The notes beneath the pieces are model-generated. The model did no database searches and was not told the origin of the DNA. It worked only from the letters and a program-made list of their open reading frames with translations. The translations under genes and the position numbers were made by a program. From an uncultured Lachnospiraceae bacterium (GTDB lineage: Bacteria; Bacillota; Clostridia; Lachnospirales; Lachnospiraceae), in the NCBI GenBank assembly GCA_910584785.1, contig CAJUDX010000002.1, forward strand, positions 93,777 to 132,306: DNA of 38,530 nucleotides, given 5' to 3'. This document shows, in pieces, positions 1 through 7,526 of this stretch. Numbering within the stretch: position 1 is the stretch's first letter; each line of letters opens with the position of its first letter.

Positions 1-175
1 CATTGGTCTTGTGTAGTATTCTACACATCCAGGTATACCCGCAGGGTATTTCATTAATTTTGTGTAGTATTCTACACATCCAGGTATGCCCGCAGGGTAT
101 TTCATTGGTCTTGTGTAGTATTCTACACATCCAGGTATACCCGCAGGGTATTTCATTGGTTTTGTGTGTTATTTT
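1..175. repeat. 51-bp tandem repeat array with two hairpins per unit
   Basis: Three complete units (10-60, 61-111, 112-162) and the start of a fourth (163 to about 175) repeat at an exact 51-bp period. Bases 1-9 match the end of a unit, so the array continues beyond the window. Each unit has a perfect 7-bp inverted repeat (TGTGTAG, loop TATT, CTACACA; 10-27 in unit 1) and a second one (ATACCC, GCA, GGGTAT; 35-49). In unit 2 the second stem carries ATGCCC, which keeps a G-T wobble pair. The array lies just past the 3' end of the minus-strand Fe-S gene and could end its transcript. It has stops in the frames I checked, so it is not coding. Confidence 0.9.
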
Positions 176-201
176 ACTATAGTTAATTTATCATGTTTTT
201 T

Positions 202-795
202 TCACGATTTCTGTGATGAAGTCACGTTTTTAGCTTTGCAGATAAGCTGGGTCATGGTTCCCATCGGGCAGTAGACACACCAGGAGCGGGGCTTGAATAA
301 GATCATAGTTATCAGGCCAAGTACGGTGGAGGTAAGCATTACACTGTAGAAGCCAAATGCAAACTGTGCGACGCCGTCAGAGAAGAGGGTGCCGTGATAG
401 GACCACTGCCAGGGAAGTTTGAAGGTCCAGAGCAGGGTAACAGTGGTTTTTAAGCTGTTTGTTCCGGCAAATACCAGACAGGTGTTCCACAGCATTTGAA
501 AAAACATAATTAAGAAGAAAATTAAAAATCCATAGCGGAAATTCTTGGACTTCATCCATTTTGGAATATCTTTTTTTCGGGAAAGGCCGAATCTGCCGCC
601 GATTAGAGATAATAACTGCCCTCTGCCGCAATACTTATTACAATAGGCTTTATTTCCCCTGATAATGGAGATAAAAAGGGGAATAAAAAAGCAAAGAAGC
701 CCCAGCCAGGCAAATAAGATATTGAAAAATCCCAGGATCAGGTAGGTAAGGGAGGCGATCCAAAGGTAATCGTACCAGTTCTTTTTTTCTTTCAT
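202..795 (-). CDS. 4Fe-4S binding polytopic membrane protein (NapH/YccM-like)
   Basis: Integral membrane protein of about 197 residues with four hydrophobic segments. Two cysteine motifs, CNKYC after the second segment and CVYCP near the C-terminus, are typical of NapH/MauN/YccM-like proteins that hold Fe-S clusters at the cytoplasmic face and pass electrons to a membrane partner. The start is placed at the ATG at 795 and not at the longer frame from 864. There, GGAGGTGATT lies at ribosome-binding distance, and the ATG overlaps the TGA of the upstream ferredoxin gene in a TGATG junction, which suggests translational coupling. Its electron donor is probably that ferredoxin; the final acceptor cannot be told from the sequence. 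Confidence 0.8.
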   Translation of the reverse strand: MKEKKNWYDYLWIASLTYLILGFFNILFAWLGLLCFFIPLFISIIRGNKAYCNKYCGRGQLLSLIGGRFGLSRKKDIPKWMKSKNFRYGFLIFFLIMFFQMLWNTCLVFAGTNSLKTTVTLLWTFKLPWQWSYHGTLFSDGVAQFAFGFYSVMLTSTVLGLITMILFKPRSWCVYCPMGTMTQLICKAKNVTSSQKS

Positions 796-989
796 CACCC
801 AATCACCTCCAGCACAATAACACTTGCGGGACATTCCTTCGCACATTTTCCGCACCCGACGCACAGATCCTGATTAATATTGGCATGGATGCCGCTGGAA
901 ATGGAGATTGCATTTCTTGGACAGACTTTTATACAGCATCCGCAGGCAACACAATCATGAATAGTGACTATTGCTTTTCGTTTTGCCAT
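795..989 (-). CDS. 2[4Fe-4S] ferredoxin-type protein
   Basis: A 64-residue protein with two complete cluster motifs, CVACGCCIKVCP (residues 13-24) and CVGCGKCAKECP (43-54), each of the C-x2-C-x2-C-x3-C-P form of bacterial two-cluster ferredoxins. It has no signal peptide, so it should be a soluble cytoplasmic electron carrier. An AAGGAG element stands a few bases before the ATG. Its stop overlaps the start of the membrane 4Fe-4S protein, so the two are probably made together as a small electron-transfer unit. Confidence 0.88.
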   Translation of the reverse strand: MAKRKAIVTIHDCVACGCCIKVCPRNAISISSGIHANINQDLCVGCGKCAKECPASVIVLEVIG

Positions 990-991
990 GG

Positions 992-1228
992 TTATTCTCC
1001 TTGTAAAATAATTTTTTTCAGTATACAGGGAACGGCATTTTTATTCAGTGACACAGTCACGCTCTCTTTTGTGCACTGCGGGATTTCTTTACATAAGCAG
1101 ATTTTCGTGGATACCAGAGTGTTTGAAAAAAGCTGACAGAGAGCAATTTTCCAACATGTTTTATTTTTAAACACGTTCTGGCACAAGAGACGGTTTGGAT
1201 GGAGTTTTCCATAATTATTCCTGTACAT
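992..1228 (-). other. Possible small Cys-containing ORF or gene remnant upstream of the ferredoxin
   Basis: An open frame of 78 codons ends at the ribosome binding site of the ferredoxin gene. The predicted peptide contains seven cysteines but matches no family I recognise, and its ATG lacks a convincing ribosome binding site. A second frame from the ATG at 1212 has AGGA at good spacing and runs 52 codons. The two frames overlap, so this may be a frameshifted remnant or only a long leader. It and the spacer up to 1376 are the only content between the ferredoxin and the MmcQ/YjbR gene, apart from the 20-bp duplication and promoter at 1248-1293. Confidence 0.25.
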
Positions 1229-1247
1229 AAATGTAAATAAACGTATG

Positions 1248-1287
1248 ATCTATGGCAGGACAGATGAATCTATGGCAGGACAGATGA
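1248..1287. repeat. Perfect 20-bp tandem duplication
   Basis: The 20-mer beginning ATCTATGGCAGG occurs twice back to back (1248-1267 and 1268-1287) without mismatch. It sits immediately upstream of the -10 element of the following gene, so copy number could change promoter spacing or binding of a regulator. Confidence 0.9.
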
Positions 1288-1293
1288 TATAAT
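1285..1293 (+). promoter_or_regulatory. Extended -10 promoter element (TGATATAAT)
   Basis: A perfect TATAAT with the TG extension lies about 85 bases before the MmcQ/YjbR start. No good -35 hexamer is present at 17 bases, which is common with extended -10 promoters. The TG is supplied by the end of the second 20-bp repeat copy. Confidence 0.55.
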
Positions 1294-1376
1294 GTTTAAA
1301 AGGATGTGGATAAGAGTGAAAGAGTTTGACAAAACTTTCGCAATTTGTTTGTGCCCTGGAAAGGAATGACAAAAAG

Positions 1377-1712
1377 ATGAAGGAACGAAAAGAAGTTTTA
1401 GCTTACGGTATGACCCTGGCAGATGTGTATATTGATACCCCTTTTCATGACGATAACTGGGTACTTCTCCGCTATAAGAAGAATAAGCGGGCGTTTGCCT
1501 GGACGTACGAGAGAAATGGGAAAATATGGGTGAATGTAAAGGTTGATCCTGAATGGAGGGATGTTTGGAGGAAAACATATGCGTCTGTTTTACCGGGCTA
1601 TCATCAGAATAAGGAGCATTGGAATTCGATTATCTTAGATGGAAGCATACCCGATCAGGAAATAAAACGGATGATTGCAGAGAGTTATGATTTAGTTGTG
1701 AAAAAAAGATAA
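1377..1712 (+). CDS. MmcQ/YjbR family DNA-binding protein
   Basis: A small protein of 111 residues of the MmcQ/YjbR family (CyaY-like fold). The family signature is visible as an N-terminal AYGMTLADVYIDTPF segment, a central WTYERNGKIWVNVKVDP strand pair and the HWNSIILDGSIPD segment near the C-terminus. The family is annotated as DNA-binding, but its cellular role is poorly known. The frame can be extended to a TTG at 1326, but that would add 17 residues unlike the family. The ATG at 1377 has AAAGGA upstream and gives the usual length. It seems to be a single-gene unit. Confidence 0.78.
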   Translation: MKERKEVLAYGMTLADVYIDTPFHDDNWVLLRYKKNKRAFAWTYERNGKIWVNVKVDPEWRDVWRKTYASVLPGYHQNKEHWNSIILDGSIPDQEIKRMIAESYDLVVKKR

Positions 1713-1791
1713 AAAAATTTGAATTTTTACCATAAATTTTCTTTTCTGGGACGTATAGAAGGTATAAGGAGGAAGCTAAGAGGGTATTGGC

Positions 1792-2322
1792 ATGGAGGAA
1801 TGGCGTTTTGATGAAAACGTAAGGCGGATTTGCAGGAATGATAAAGAGGGGCTTCGGGAGATTTATGAAGAGTATTGTCCTTTAATTTATTCGGTTGCAG
1901 AAGAGATTCTTGTAAACAGGGAGGATGCCGAGGATGTCACTTCGGAATTTTTTATCCGTTTGTGGGAGATTGCACCCGTATACCGGTCAGGAAGGGGGCA
2001 CAGGGCCTGGATAATTACCATTGCTCATAATATGGCGGTAGACTACCTGCGCAAAAGAAAGCGGGAGATGCCAACCGAGGATGAGTGTGAGAAATTACAG
2101 CCATCCCAGCCATCCTGTGAAACCAGAGTTTGTGATCAGCTGAGTATAGAGCAGGCAATGAAAACCTTAAAACGCGAGGAGCGACAGATTATTAATTTAA
2201 AAATTATGGGTGAGCTGACCTTCCGGGAAATTGCAGAAATCCTGAAAAAACCACAGGGAACTGTGGCATGGTGTTACCAGAAAGCGATGCAGAAGTTAAG
2301 GGAGGGAAAGCTTAATGGATGA
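1792..2322 (+). CDS. ECF-type RNA polymerase sigma factor (sigma-70 family)
   Basis: A 176-residue protein with only sigma regions 2 and 4. Region 2 (about residues 24-92) includes the EEILVNREDAEDVTSEFF core-binding segment and the WIITIAHNMAVDYLRK segment that melts the -10. Region 4 (about 120-172) ends in the helix-turn-helix TFREIAEILKKPQGTVAWCYQKAMQKL, which reads the -35. These are the marks of extracytoplasmic-function sigma factors, normally held inactive by a membrane anti-sigma factor. The next gene starts inside this one (8-bp overlap) and encodes just such a one-pass membrane protein. The ATG is preceded by an AGAGGG element. The target promoters are not known; autoregulation is usual in such pairs. 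Confidence 0.9.
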   Translation: MEEWRFDENVRRICRNDKEGLREIYEEYCPLIYSVAEEILVNREDAEDVTSEFFIRLWEIAPVYRSGRGHRAWIITIAHNMAVDYLRKRKREMPTEDECEKLQPSQPSCETRVCDQLSIEQAMKTLKREERQIINLKIMGELTFREIAEILKKPQGTVAWCYQKAMQKLREGKLNG

Positions 2323-3190
2323 GAAGAGATTTGAGCAGGACTACCGAGACTGGAAGCGTCAGACGGCACCAGATCTGTGGGACAGAATTGAAGGAAGGCT
2401 GAACGACTGCCCAAAGAGGGAATCCCAACTGCCAACCGTCAAACTGCCGACGCATAAAAGGTGGCGGTATCGATGGGCTGCAGGGATAGCAGCAGTACTT
2501 TGTATTGCCGCATTAGCGCCGGGTTTATACCAAAAGCGGGCTATCTTAAACGGCAGCGAATCAGGGCTTCAGGAGACAACGTATGCAGCCATGGTAGAGG
2601 AGACCACATTGGCATCAGAGTTTCATGAGGAAGCCGAAGGCGTGATGCGGACAAATTGTCGTCTGATACTGCCCCAGGATGCCCTTACAGTGCCGGCAGA
2701 CAGTGCATATTTTTCCCAGGAAATTCTTTTCGATGCTGAGCTTGTATGCACAGCTACCGTGGAAGATGCTTCTCTGGAATATGACACCCAGGGCAGGGCA
2801 AATCGGGTGGTTTATCAGTTAGTCCTCGACCAGATACATGATGCGCAGGACTATATTGCAAAGGCCAGCCAGATTACTGTAAAAAGTCCTATTGTCAGGG
2901 CAGAAGGCGATGAGGCCTGGGTTTTATACCAGATGCAGGCAGGAAAAACCTATTTGCTTCCTCTGAAAAAACAGAAAGAAAGCTGGGAATTACTTTATCC
3001 TTTTGCGCCGCAGATTCAGCTGACGGATACGCAGGGGTATCTTTTCCATTCGGGTTACACTAGTTTAATAAATGAAACGACACAAGTAGTTGCACGTGAG
3101 CCGGAGGGAAAAAATGATTATTTTTATGATCGCATGCTTGTGCGGGAGGATGAATATTTTCTTTCTGATTTTCTAAAGCTGATACAGTGA
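2315..3190 (+). CDS. One-pass membrane protein, putative anti-sigma factor
   Basis: A 291-residue protein with a charged cytoplasmic N-terminus of about 50 residues (DYRDWKRQTAPDLWDRIEGRL), one membrane helix at about 51-70 and a large extracytoplasmic part. This layout, and translational coupling to the ECF sigma gene upstream, make it the likely anti-sigma factor. The N-terminal part resembles the short amphipathic segments that grip sigma factors, but I see no clear zinc anti-sigma HxxxCxxC motif. The outer domain (about 110-290) is not one I recognise and may be the sensor. The stop codon runs directly into the leader of the YfbK-type lipoprotein gene. Confidence 0.65.
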   Translation: MDEKRFEQDYRDWKRQTAPDLWDRIEGRLNDCPKRESQLPTVKLPTHKRWRYRWAAGIAAVLCIAALAPGLYQKRAILNGSESGLQETTYAAMVEETTLASEFHEEAEGVMRTNCRLILPQDALTVPADSAYFSQEILFDAELVCTATVEDASLEYDTQGRANRVVYQLVLDQIHDAQDYIAKASQITVKSPIVRAEGDEAWVLYQMQAGKTYLLPLKKQKESWELLYPFAPQIQLTDTQGYLFHSGYTSLINETTQVVAREPEGKNDYFYDRMLVREDEYFLSDFLKLIQ

Positions 3191-3216
3191 TGGTTTGGTT
3201 TCGAGGGAGGAAAAAA

Positions 3217-4965
3217 ATGGAAAAACAGGGAAGCCGAATGAAAAAAAGAAGAAATGGTGAGGAGTGTTTTGCGGGAAACAGGTATGCCCGTGCGATATGG
3301 ACGGCGGCTGTGTTTGGTCTTACGGCATTAACTGCCCTAAGCGGCTGCGGGGCAGGGGGAAGCAAGGAATCAGCGACGGAAGGTGCACCATCGGGAATGC
3401 CCCAGGCATACGAAACCGAGGCAGCAATGGATATCACGGCTTCAGTGATTACGGCCGGAGAGGCAGCTGCAAACGACGGCGGCTCTGCGCTTATTTATGA
3501 AAGTAAACAAAACACGGCTGCTTCTGGCCTGGCGAATCAGTACGAGGCGCTTTATGGACAGGAGGGATATTCAGCGGAGGAATATAGCTATATTCAAGAA
3601 AATGGGTATAAAAAGGTGGCAGATGAGCCATTGTCTACATTTTCCGTGGATGTGGATACCGCTTCTTATGGAAATATCCGGCGGATGCTGCGCACAGGGG
3701 CAGTTATTCCGGCAGATGCCGTGCGCATTGAGGAATTGATTAATTACTTTAACTATGATTATCCTGAGCCAGACGGCGATGCGCCGTTTTCGGTAACAAC
3801 AGAGTATGCCCCCTGTCCATGGAATGTAAACAGCCGGCTTTTGCTTATCGGCCTTCAGGCAAAGGAGATCGATTTTGCGGATCGGCCTGCTTCCAACCTG
3901 GTATTTTTGCTGGATGTGTCCGGTTCCATGTATTCGGCGGATAAGCTTCCTCTGGTTCAGAAGGCATTTACCATGCTGACGGAAAACCTGGATGAGCGGG
4001 ATCGGGTATCGATAGTTACCTATGCGGGCTATGAATCGGTGGTTTTAGATGGTGTATCAGGTACGCAAAAGGCTAAAATTGCCGCGGCGCTTGATGACTT
4101 GGAGGCTGGAGGTTCTACCGCAGGAGCTGCAGGAATCGAACGTGCTTATGAAATTGCACAGAAGAATTTTATCCCCGGCGGGAATAACCGGGTAATTTTG
4201 GCGACAGATGGTGACTTGAATGTGGGCATCAGCAGCGAGGGGGCTTTAACACGGCTGATTCAGAAAAAGAGGGAAAGCGGGGTTCATTTATCCGTCCTCG
4301 GTGTGGGAACAGGGAATATTAAGGATAATAAGATGGAAGCCCTGGCAGATAATGGCAATGGTAATTATCATTATCTGGACAGTATTTATGAGGCAAAAAA
4401 GGTATTGGTTGATGAGATGGGCGGAACACTGATTACGGTGGCTAAGGATGTGAAAATACAGGTGGAATTTAATCCGGCGCAGGTGGCAGGCTACCGTCTG
4501 GTTGGTTATGAAAACCGTTTGCTGAATCAGGAAGATTTTGACAATGATCGGGTGGATGCCGGGGAAATTGGCTCTGGTCACAGCGTTACGGCTTTATATG
4601 AAATTATTCCCGCAGCAGGGGAGACCAGTACAACAAAGTTAAAGTACCAGGAGACGAAGATAACGACGGGAAGCAGTGAATTGCTGACGGTAAAGCTTCG
4701 CTATAAGGCGCCTAATGGAAATACCAGTAAGCTTTTGGAATACCCGGTGGAGGCCTCAGTTTATCAGGACAGGGCTTCGGATAACTTGACTTTTGCCTGC
4801 GCGGTGGCAGAGTTTGGTATGCTTTTGCGGGATAGTGAACATAAGGGAAGTGCAGACTTTGAACAGGTGATGGAACTGGCAGAATCGTGTGTTGGACGGG
4901 ATACCGATGATTATAAAAAGGAATTTTTGGAATTAGTGAGGAGAGCGGCTGATATATACCAATAA
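3217..4965 (+). CDS. YfbK-type von Willebrand factor A lipoprotein
   Basis: A protein of about 582 residues. A signal sequence ends in the lipobox LSGC (lipid-anchored Cys about residue 44), followed by a low-complexity linker. The conserved N-terminal YfbK segment (STFSVDVDTASYGNIRRML, about 140-160) comes next, then a vWA domain with a complete MIDAS start DVSGSM (Asp about 233) and the ATDGDLNVG segment. A C-terminal YfbK/DUF3520-type region includes ALYEIIPA and LRYKAPNG. vWA domains bind partners through a metal ion; the partner is unknown. The ATG at 3217 is preferred over 3187 because GGGAGG stands just before it. It is third in the sigma/anti-sigma operon and is probably the effector or co-sensor at the cell surface. 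Confidence 0.85.
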   Translation: MEKQGSRMKKRRNGEECFAGNRYARAIWTAAVFGLTALTALSGCGAGGSKESATEGAPSGMPQAYETEAAMDITASVITAGEAAANDGGSALIYESKQNTAASGLANQYEALYGQEGYSAEEYSYIQENGYKKVADEPLSTFSVDVDTASYGNIRRMLRTGAVIPADAVRIEELINYFNYDYPEPDGDAPFSVTTEYAPCPWNVNSRLLLIGLQAKEIDFADRPASNLVFLLDVSGSMYSADKLPLVQKAFTMLTENLDERDRVSIVTYAGYESVVLDGVSGTQKAKIAAALDDLEAGGSTAGAAGIERAYEIAQKNFIPGGNNRVILATDGDLNVGISSEGALTRLIQKKRESGVHLSVLGVGTGNIKDNKMEALADNGNGNYHYLDSIYEAKKVLVDEMGGTLITVAKDVKIQVEFNPAQVAGYRLVGYENRLLNQEDFDNDRVDAGEIGSGHSVTALYEIIPAAGETSTTKLKYQETKITTGSSELLTVKLRYKAPNGNTSKLLEYPVEASVYQDRASDNLTFACAVAEFGMLLRDSEHKGSADFEQVMELAESCVGRDTDDYKKEFLELVRRAADIYQ

Positions 4966-5019
4966 ATTGGAAAAAATAGACAAAAAAATAGATAAAAAAG
5001 GAAAAAATAAAAGAATTAT

Positions 5020-5048
5020 TTGACGAATTGCCCAAAAATCCGTATAAT
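5020..5048 (+). promoter_or_regulatory. Sigma-A promoter of glgX
   Basis: TTGACG (5020-5025) and a perfect TATAAT (5043-5048) are separated by exactly 17 bases. An A-rich tract (4966-5019), possibly an UP element, precedes them. The -35 hexamer itself supplies a spurious TTG start in the glgX frame. Confidence 0.85.
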
Positions 5049-5130
5049 AAAATCAGAGAAACCGGTTGAGGATATTCATGAACGGCGATTGCTGCTGGCT
5101 GCAGGTATATCGATAAAAAGGAGGTTGGAT

Positions 5131-7296
5131 TTGAGATTTTATACACGGAATAATACGTTGGATTATCCTGTATCGGTTAGTCCTATGGGGGAGATTGCAG
5201 GGCACCCCGTAGGTCCGGGGATGTTTGACGTTAATGGTGCGATGGCCCTGCAGTGCGGAGTGAACTTTACGGTACACACCCATTTTGGAACAAGCTGTGA
5301 GCTTTTACTATTTCATAAGGGAGAAGAAGAACCCTATGCTGTGCTGCCCTTTCCCAAGGCCTATAAGATCGGTGATGTCTATTCGATGATAGTTTTTGGT
5401 CTGAATATTGAGGAGTTTGAATACGCCTACCGTATCGACGGCCCCCACAGTCCGAAAAATGGTATGCTGTATAATAAAAAATCTATTCTTCTTGATCCTT
5501 ATGCGCGGGCGGTTGCCGGTTATCGGAACTGGGGAGAAAAGAAGGTGGGCTCCTACCATGGCAGAGTAGTGCGGGATAAGTTTAACTGGGGGGAGATGCC
5601 GCAGTCCTCCCGCGAGTTAAGCGATTTAGTTATTTATGAGCTTCATGTTAAGGGCTTTACGTACCATCCTTCGTCCGGCGTAAAAAACCGGGGAACCTTT
5701 GCCGGGCTGATGGAAAAAATTCCTTACTTAAAGGAACTGGGAATTAATGCTGTGGAATTGATGCCGATTTTTGAATTTGATGAGACTGTGAATGCCCGTG
5801 AGGTGGACGGGAAGGTTTTGCTGGATTATTGGGGCTATAATTCAGTGAGCTTTTTTGCCCCGAATGGCAGTTATGCGGCGTCAGAGGAATATAATCATGA
5901 GGGAACGGAGTTGAAAATGCTAATTAAGGCCCTTCATGATCATGGGATTGAAGTGATTCTCGATGTGGTCTTTAACCATACGGCAGAGGGAAATGAGCAT
6001 GGCCCTACCTTTTGTTTTAAAGGCTTTGATAATAAGGTCTATTATATGCTGACACCTGAGGGGAATTATTATAATTTCAGCGGCTGTGGGAACACATTAA
6101 ATTGTAATCATCCTATTGTCCGGCAGATGATTTTAGAGTGCCTGCGGTACTGGACAGTCAGCTACCGGGTAGATGGCTTCCGTTTTGATCTTGCCAGCAT
6201 TTTAGGGAGGAACGAGGATGGTTCACCTATGAATAACCCGCCGCTGTTAGAGAGTTTGGCCTATGATCCTGTGCTCAGCAATGTTAAACTTATTGCCGAG
6301 GCGTGGGATGCAGGCGGGATGTATCAGGTAGGAAGTTTTCCGGCTAACCGGCGCTGGGCGGAGTGGAATGGCCGCTATCGCGATGCCCTCCGTTCCTTTT
6401 TAAAGGGAGATTGCTGGGAGTCCTGGAATGCGGCCTGGAGTATTTCTGGTTCAGGTGATTTATACGGGGGGTATTACTCCGATTATGATGGAAGCTATGC
6501 AGGGTATAATTCCTGCGTGAACTTTTTAACCTGTCATGACGGATTTACCCTGTATGATTTATATGCCTATAATGAAAAGCATAACTGGAATAATGGCTGG
6601 GGAAATACGGATGGGGCAGATGACAACCGGAGCTGGAACTGCGGCGTGGAGGGAGAGACGGATGACCCGGAGATTTTAAATCTGCGCTGGCGTATGATTA
6701 GGAATGCCTGTGCTGTATTGATGTGCAGCCGGGGAACGCCTATGTTTTTTGCCGGGGATGAATTTGGCAATACTCAGTTGGGAAATAATAACAGTTATTG
6801 TCAGGATAATGAAATTTCCTGGCTGAATTGGGATTACCTGGAAAAGAATAAGGAATTGTTTCTGTTTTTTAAGTTTATGGTTGCTTATCGCTTCCGCCAT
6901 CCGGTAATCCGCAAAAAGCTTCCAGATTCGGTTTGTGGGATGGACCCTATCCGAACCCATGATATTCAGGCTGAGAAGATGGAGATTTCCAGGGAAGCGC
7001 GGACGTTCTCGGTCAGTTTTGCCGGATATGATAAGGAGCGGGGAGAGGATGATTTAGTGTATGTTTCTGTAAATTCCCATTGGGAGGATGTGACAATTAC
7101 TCTTCCCCGGCTTCCGAATCAGGTTGCCTGGTACCTTAGTGTTAATACGTACGGTGATGGGGAGGGTCGGTATACGTATCCCGAAGGACAGGAGGTGCGG
7201 ATCGACGGGGAATTTATCCTGCGCCCCCGAACGGTGGCAGTATTTACTGGAAAAAGCACGAAAACCAGCGGGGGGAGTGCGCCGCACAGTGTTTAG
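5131..7296 (+). CDS. glgX: Glycogen debranching protein GlgX (GH13 isoamylase type)
   Basis: An enzyme of about 721 residues that cleaves alpha-1,6 branches of glycogen or its limit dextrins. The N-terminal CBM48-like module spans about residues 10-105. The GH13 barrel shows DVVFNHT (278-284), the nucleophile Asp353 in GFRFD, the acid Glu390 in LIAEAWDAGG and the third acid Asp470 in LTCHDGF. The start is TTG at 5131, with AAAGGAGG seven bases upstream. The frame reaches 5020, but the strong promoter at 5020-5048 would then lie inside the gene. It stands in its own transcription unit, with no other glycogen genes beside it in this window. Confidence 0.92.
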   Translation: MRFYTRNNTLDYPVSVSPMGEIAGHPVGPGMFDVNGAMALQCGVNFTVHTHFGTSCELLLFHKGEEEPYAVLPFPKAYKIGDVYSMIVFGLNIEEFEYAYRIDGPHSPKNGMLYNKKSILLDPYARAVAGYRNWGEKKVGSYHGRVVRDKFNWGEMPQSSRELSDLVIYELHVKGFTYHPSSGVKNRGTFAGLMEKIPYLKELGINAVELMPIFEFDETVNAREVDGKVLLDYWGYNSVSFFAPNGSYAASEEYNHEGTELKMLIKALHDHGIEVILDVVFNHTAEGNEHGPTFCFKGFDNKVYYMLTPEGNYYNFSGCGNTLNCNHPIVRQMILECLRYWTVSYRVDGFRFDLASILGRNEDGSPMNNPPLLESLAYDPVLSNVKLIAEAWDAGGMYQVGSFPANRRWAEWNGRYRDALRSFLKGDCWESWNAAWSISGSGDLYGGYYSDYDGSYAGYNSCVNFLTCHDGFTLYDLYAYNEKHNWNNGWGNTDGADDNRSWNCGVEGETDDPEILNLRWRMIRNACAVLMCSRGTPMFFAGDEFGNTQLGNNNSYCQDNEISWLNWDYLEKNKELFLFFKFMVAYRFRHPVIRKKLPDSVCGMDPIRTHDIQAEKMEISREARTFSVSFAGYDKERGEDDLVYVSVNSHWEDVTITLPRLPNQVAWYLSVNTYGDGEGRYTYPEGQEVRIDGEFILRPRTVAVFTGKSTKTSGGSAPHSV

Positions 7297-7341
7297 GAAG
7301 GATGGCAGTAAAGAACTTACAGGAAAGAATATTCAGGGATA

Positions 7342-7371
7342 TTGCAAAAAAATACCTTTTTGTGTTATGCT
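7342..7371 (+). promoter_or_regulatory. Promoter of ackA with extended -10
   Basis: TTGCAA (7342-7347) and TATGCT (7366-7371), 18 bases apart, with a TG extension (TGTTATGCT). The transcript would have a leader of roughly 145 bases containing a small TGCAG/CTGCA hairpin; I recognise no riboswitch in it. The same 12-mer TGTGTTATGCTG recurs upstream of the LysM gene at 21571. Confidence 0.6.
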
Positions 7372-7526
7372 GTAGTTAATTTGCGGATGCAGGTAAGGCT
7401 GCACCGGGCAGACAGGGCAGCAGGACAAAAGACAGGTAGGGCAGCAATATCCCTGTTTCTGTTATCCAGAGGAATGTTTAAGGCTGTTCCCAATGGGCTG
7501 AAAGCGGATAAAGGAGAGTAAGACAG

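Noticed and set aside
5020..5130. Longer GlgX start at TTG 5020
   Set aside because: This TTG is the -35 hexamer of a strong promoter (TTGACG-17-TATAAT), and AAAGGAGG stands before the TTG at 5131.
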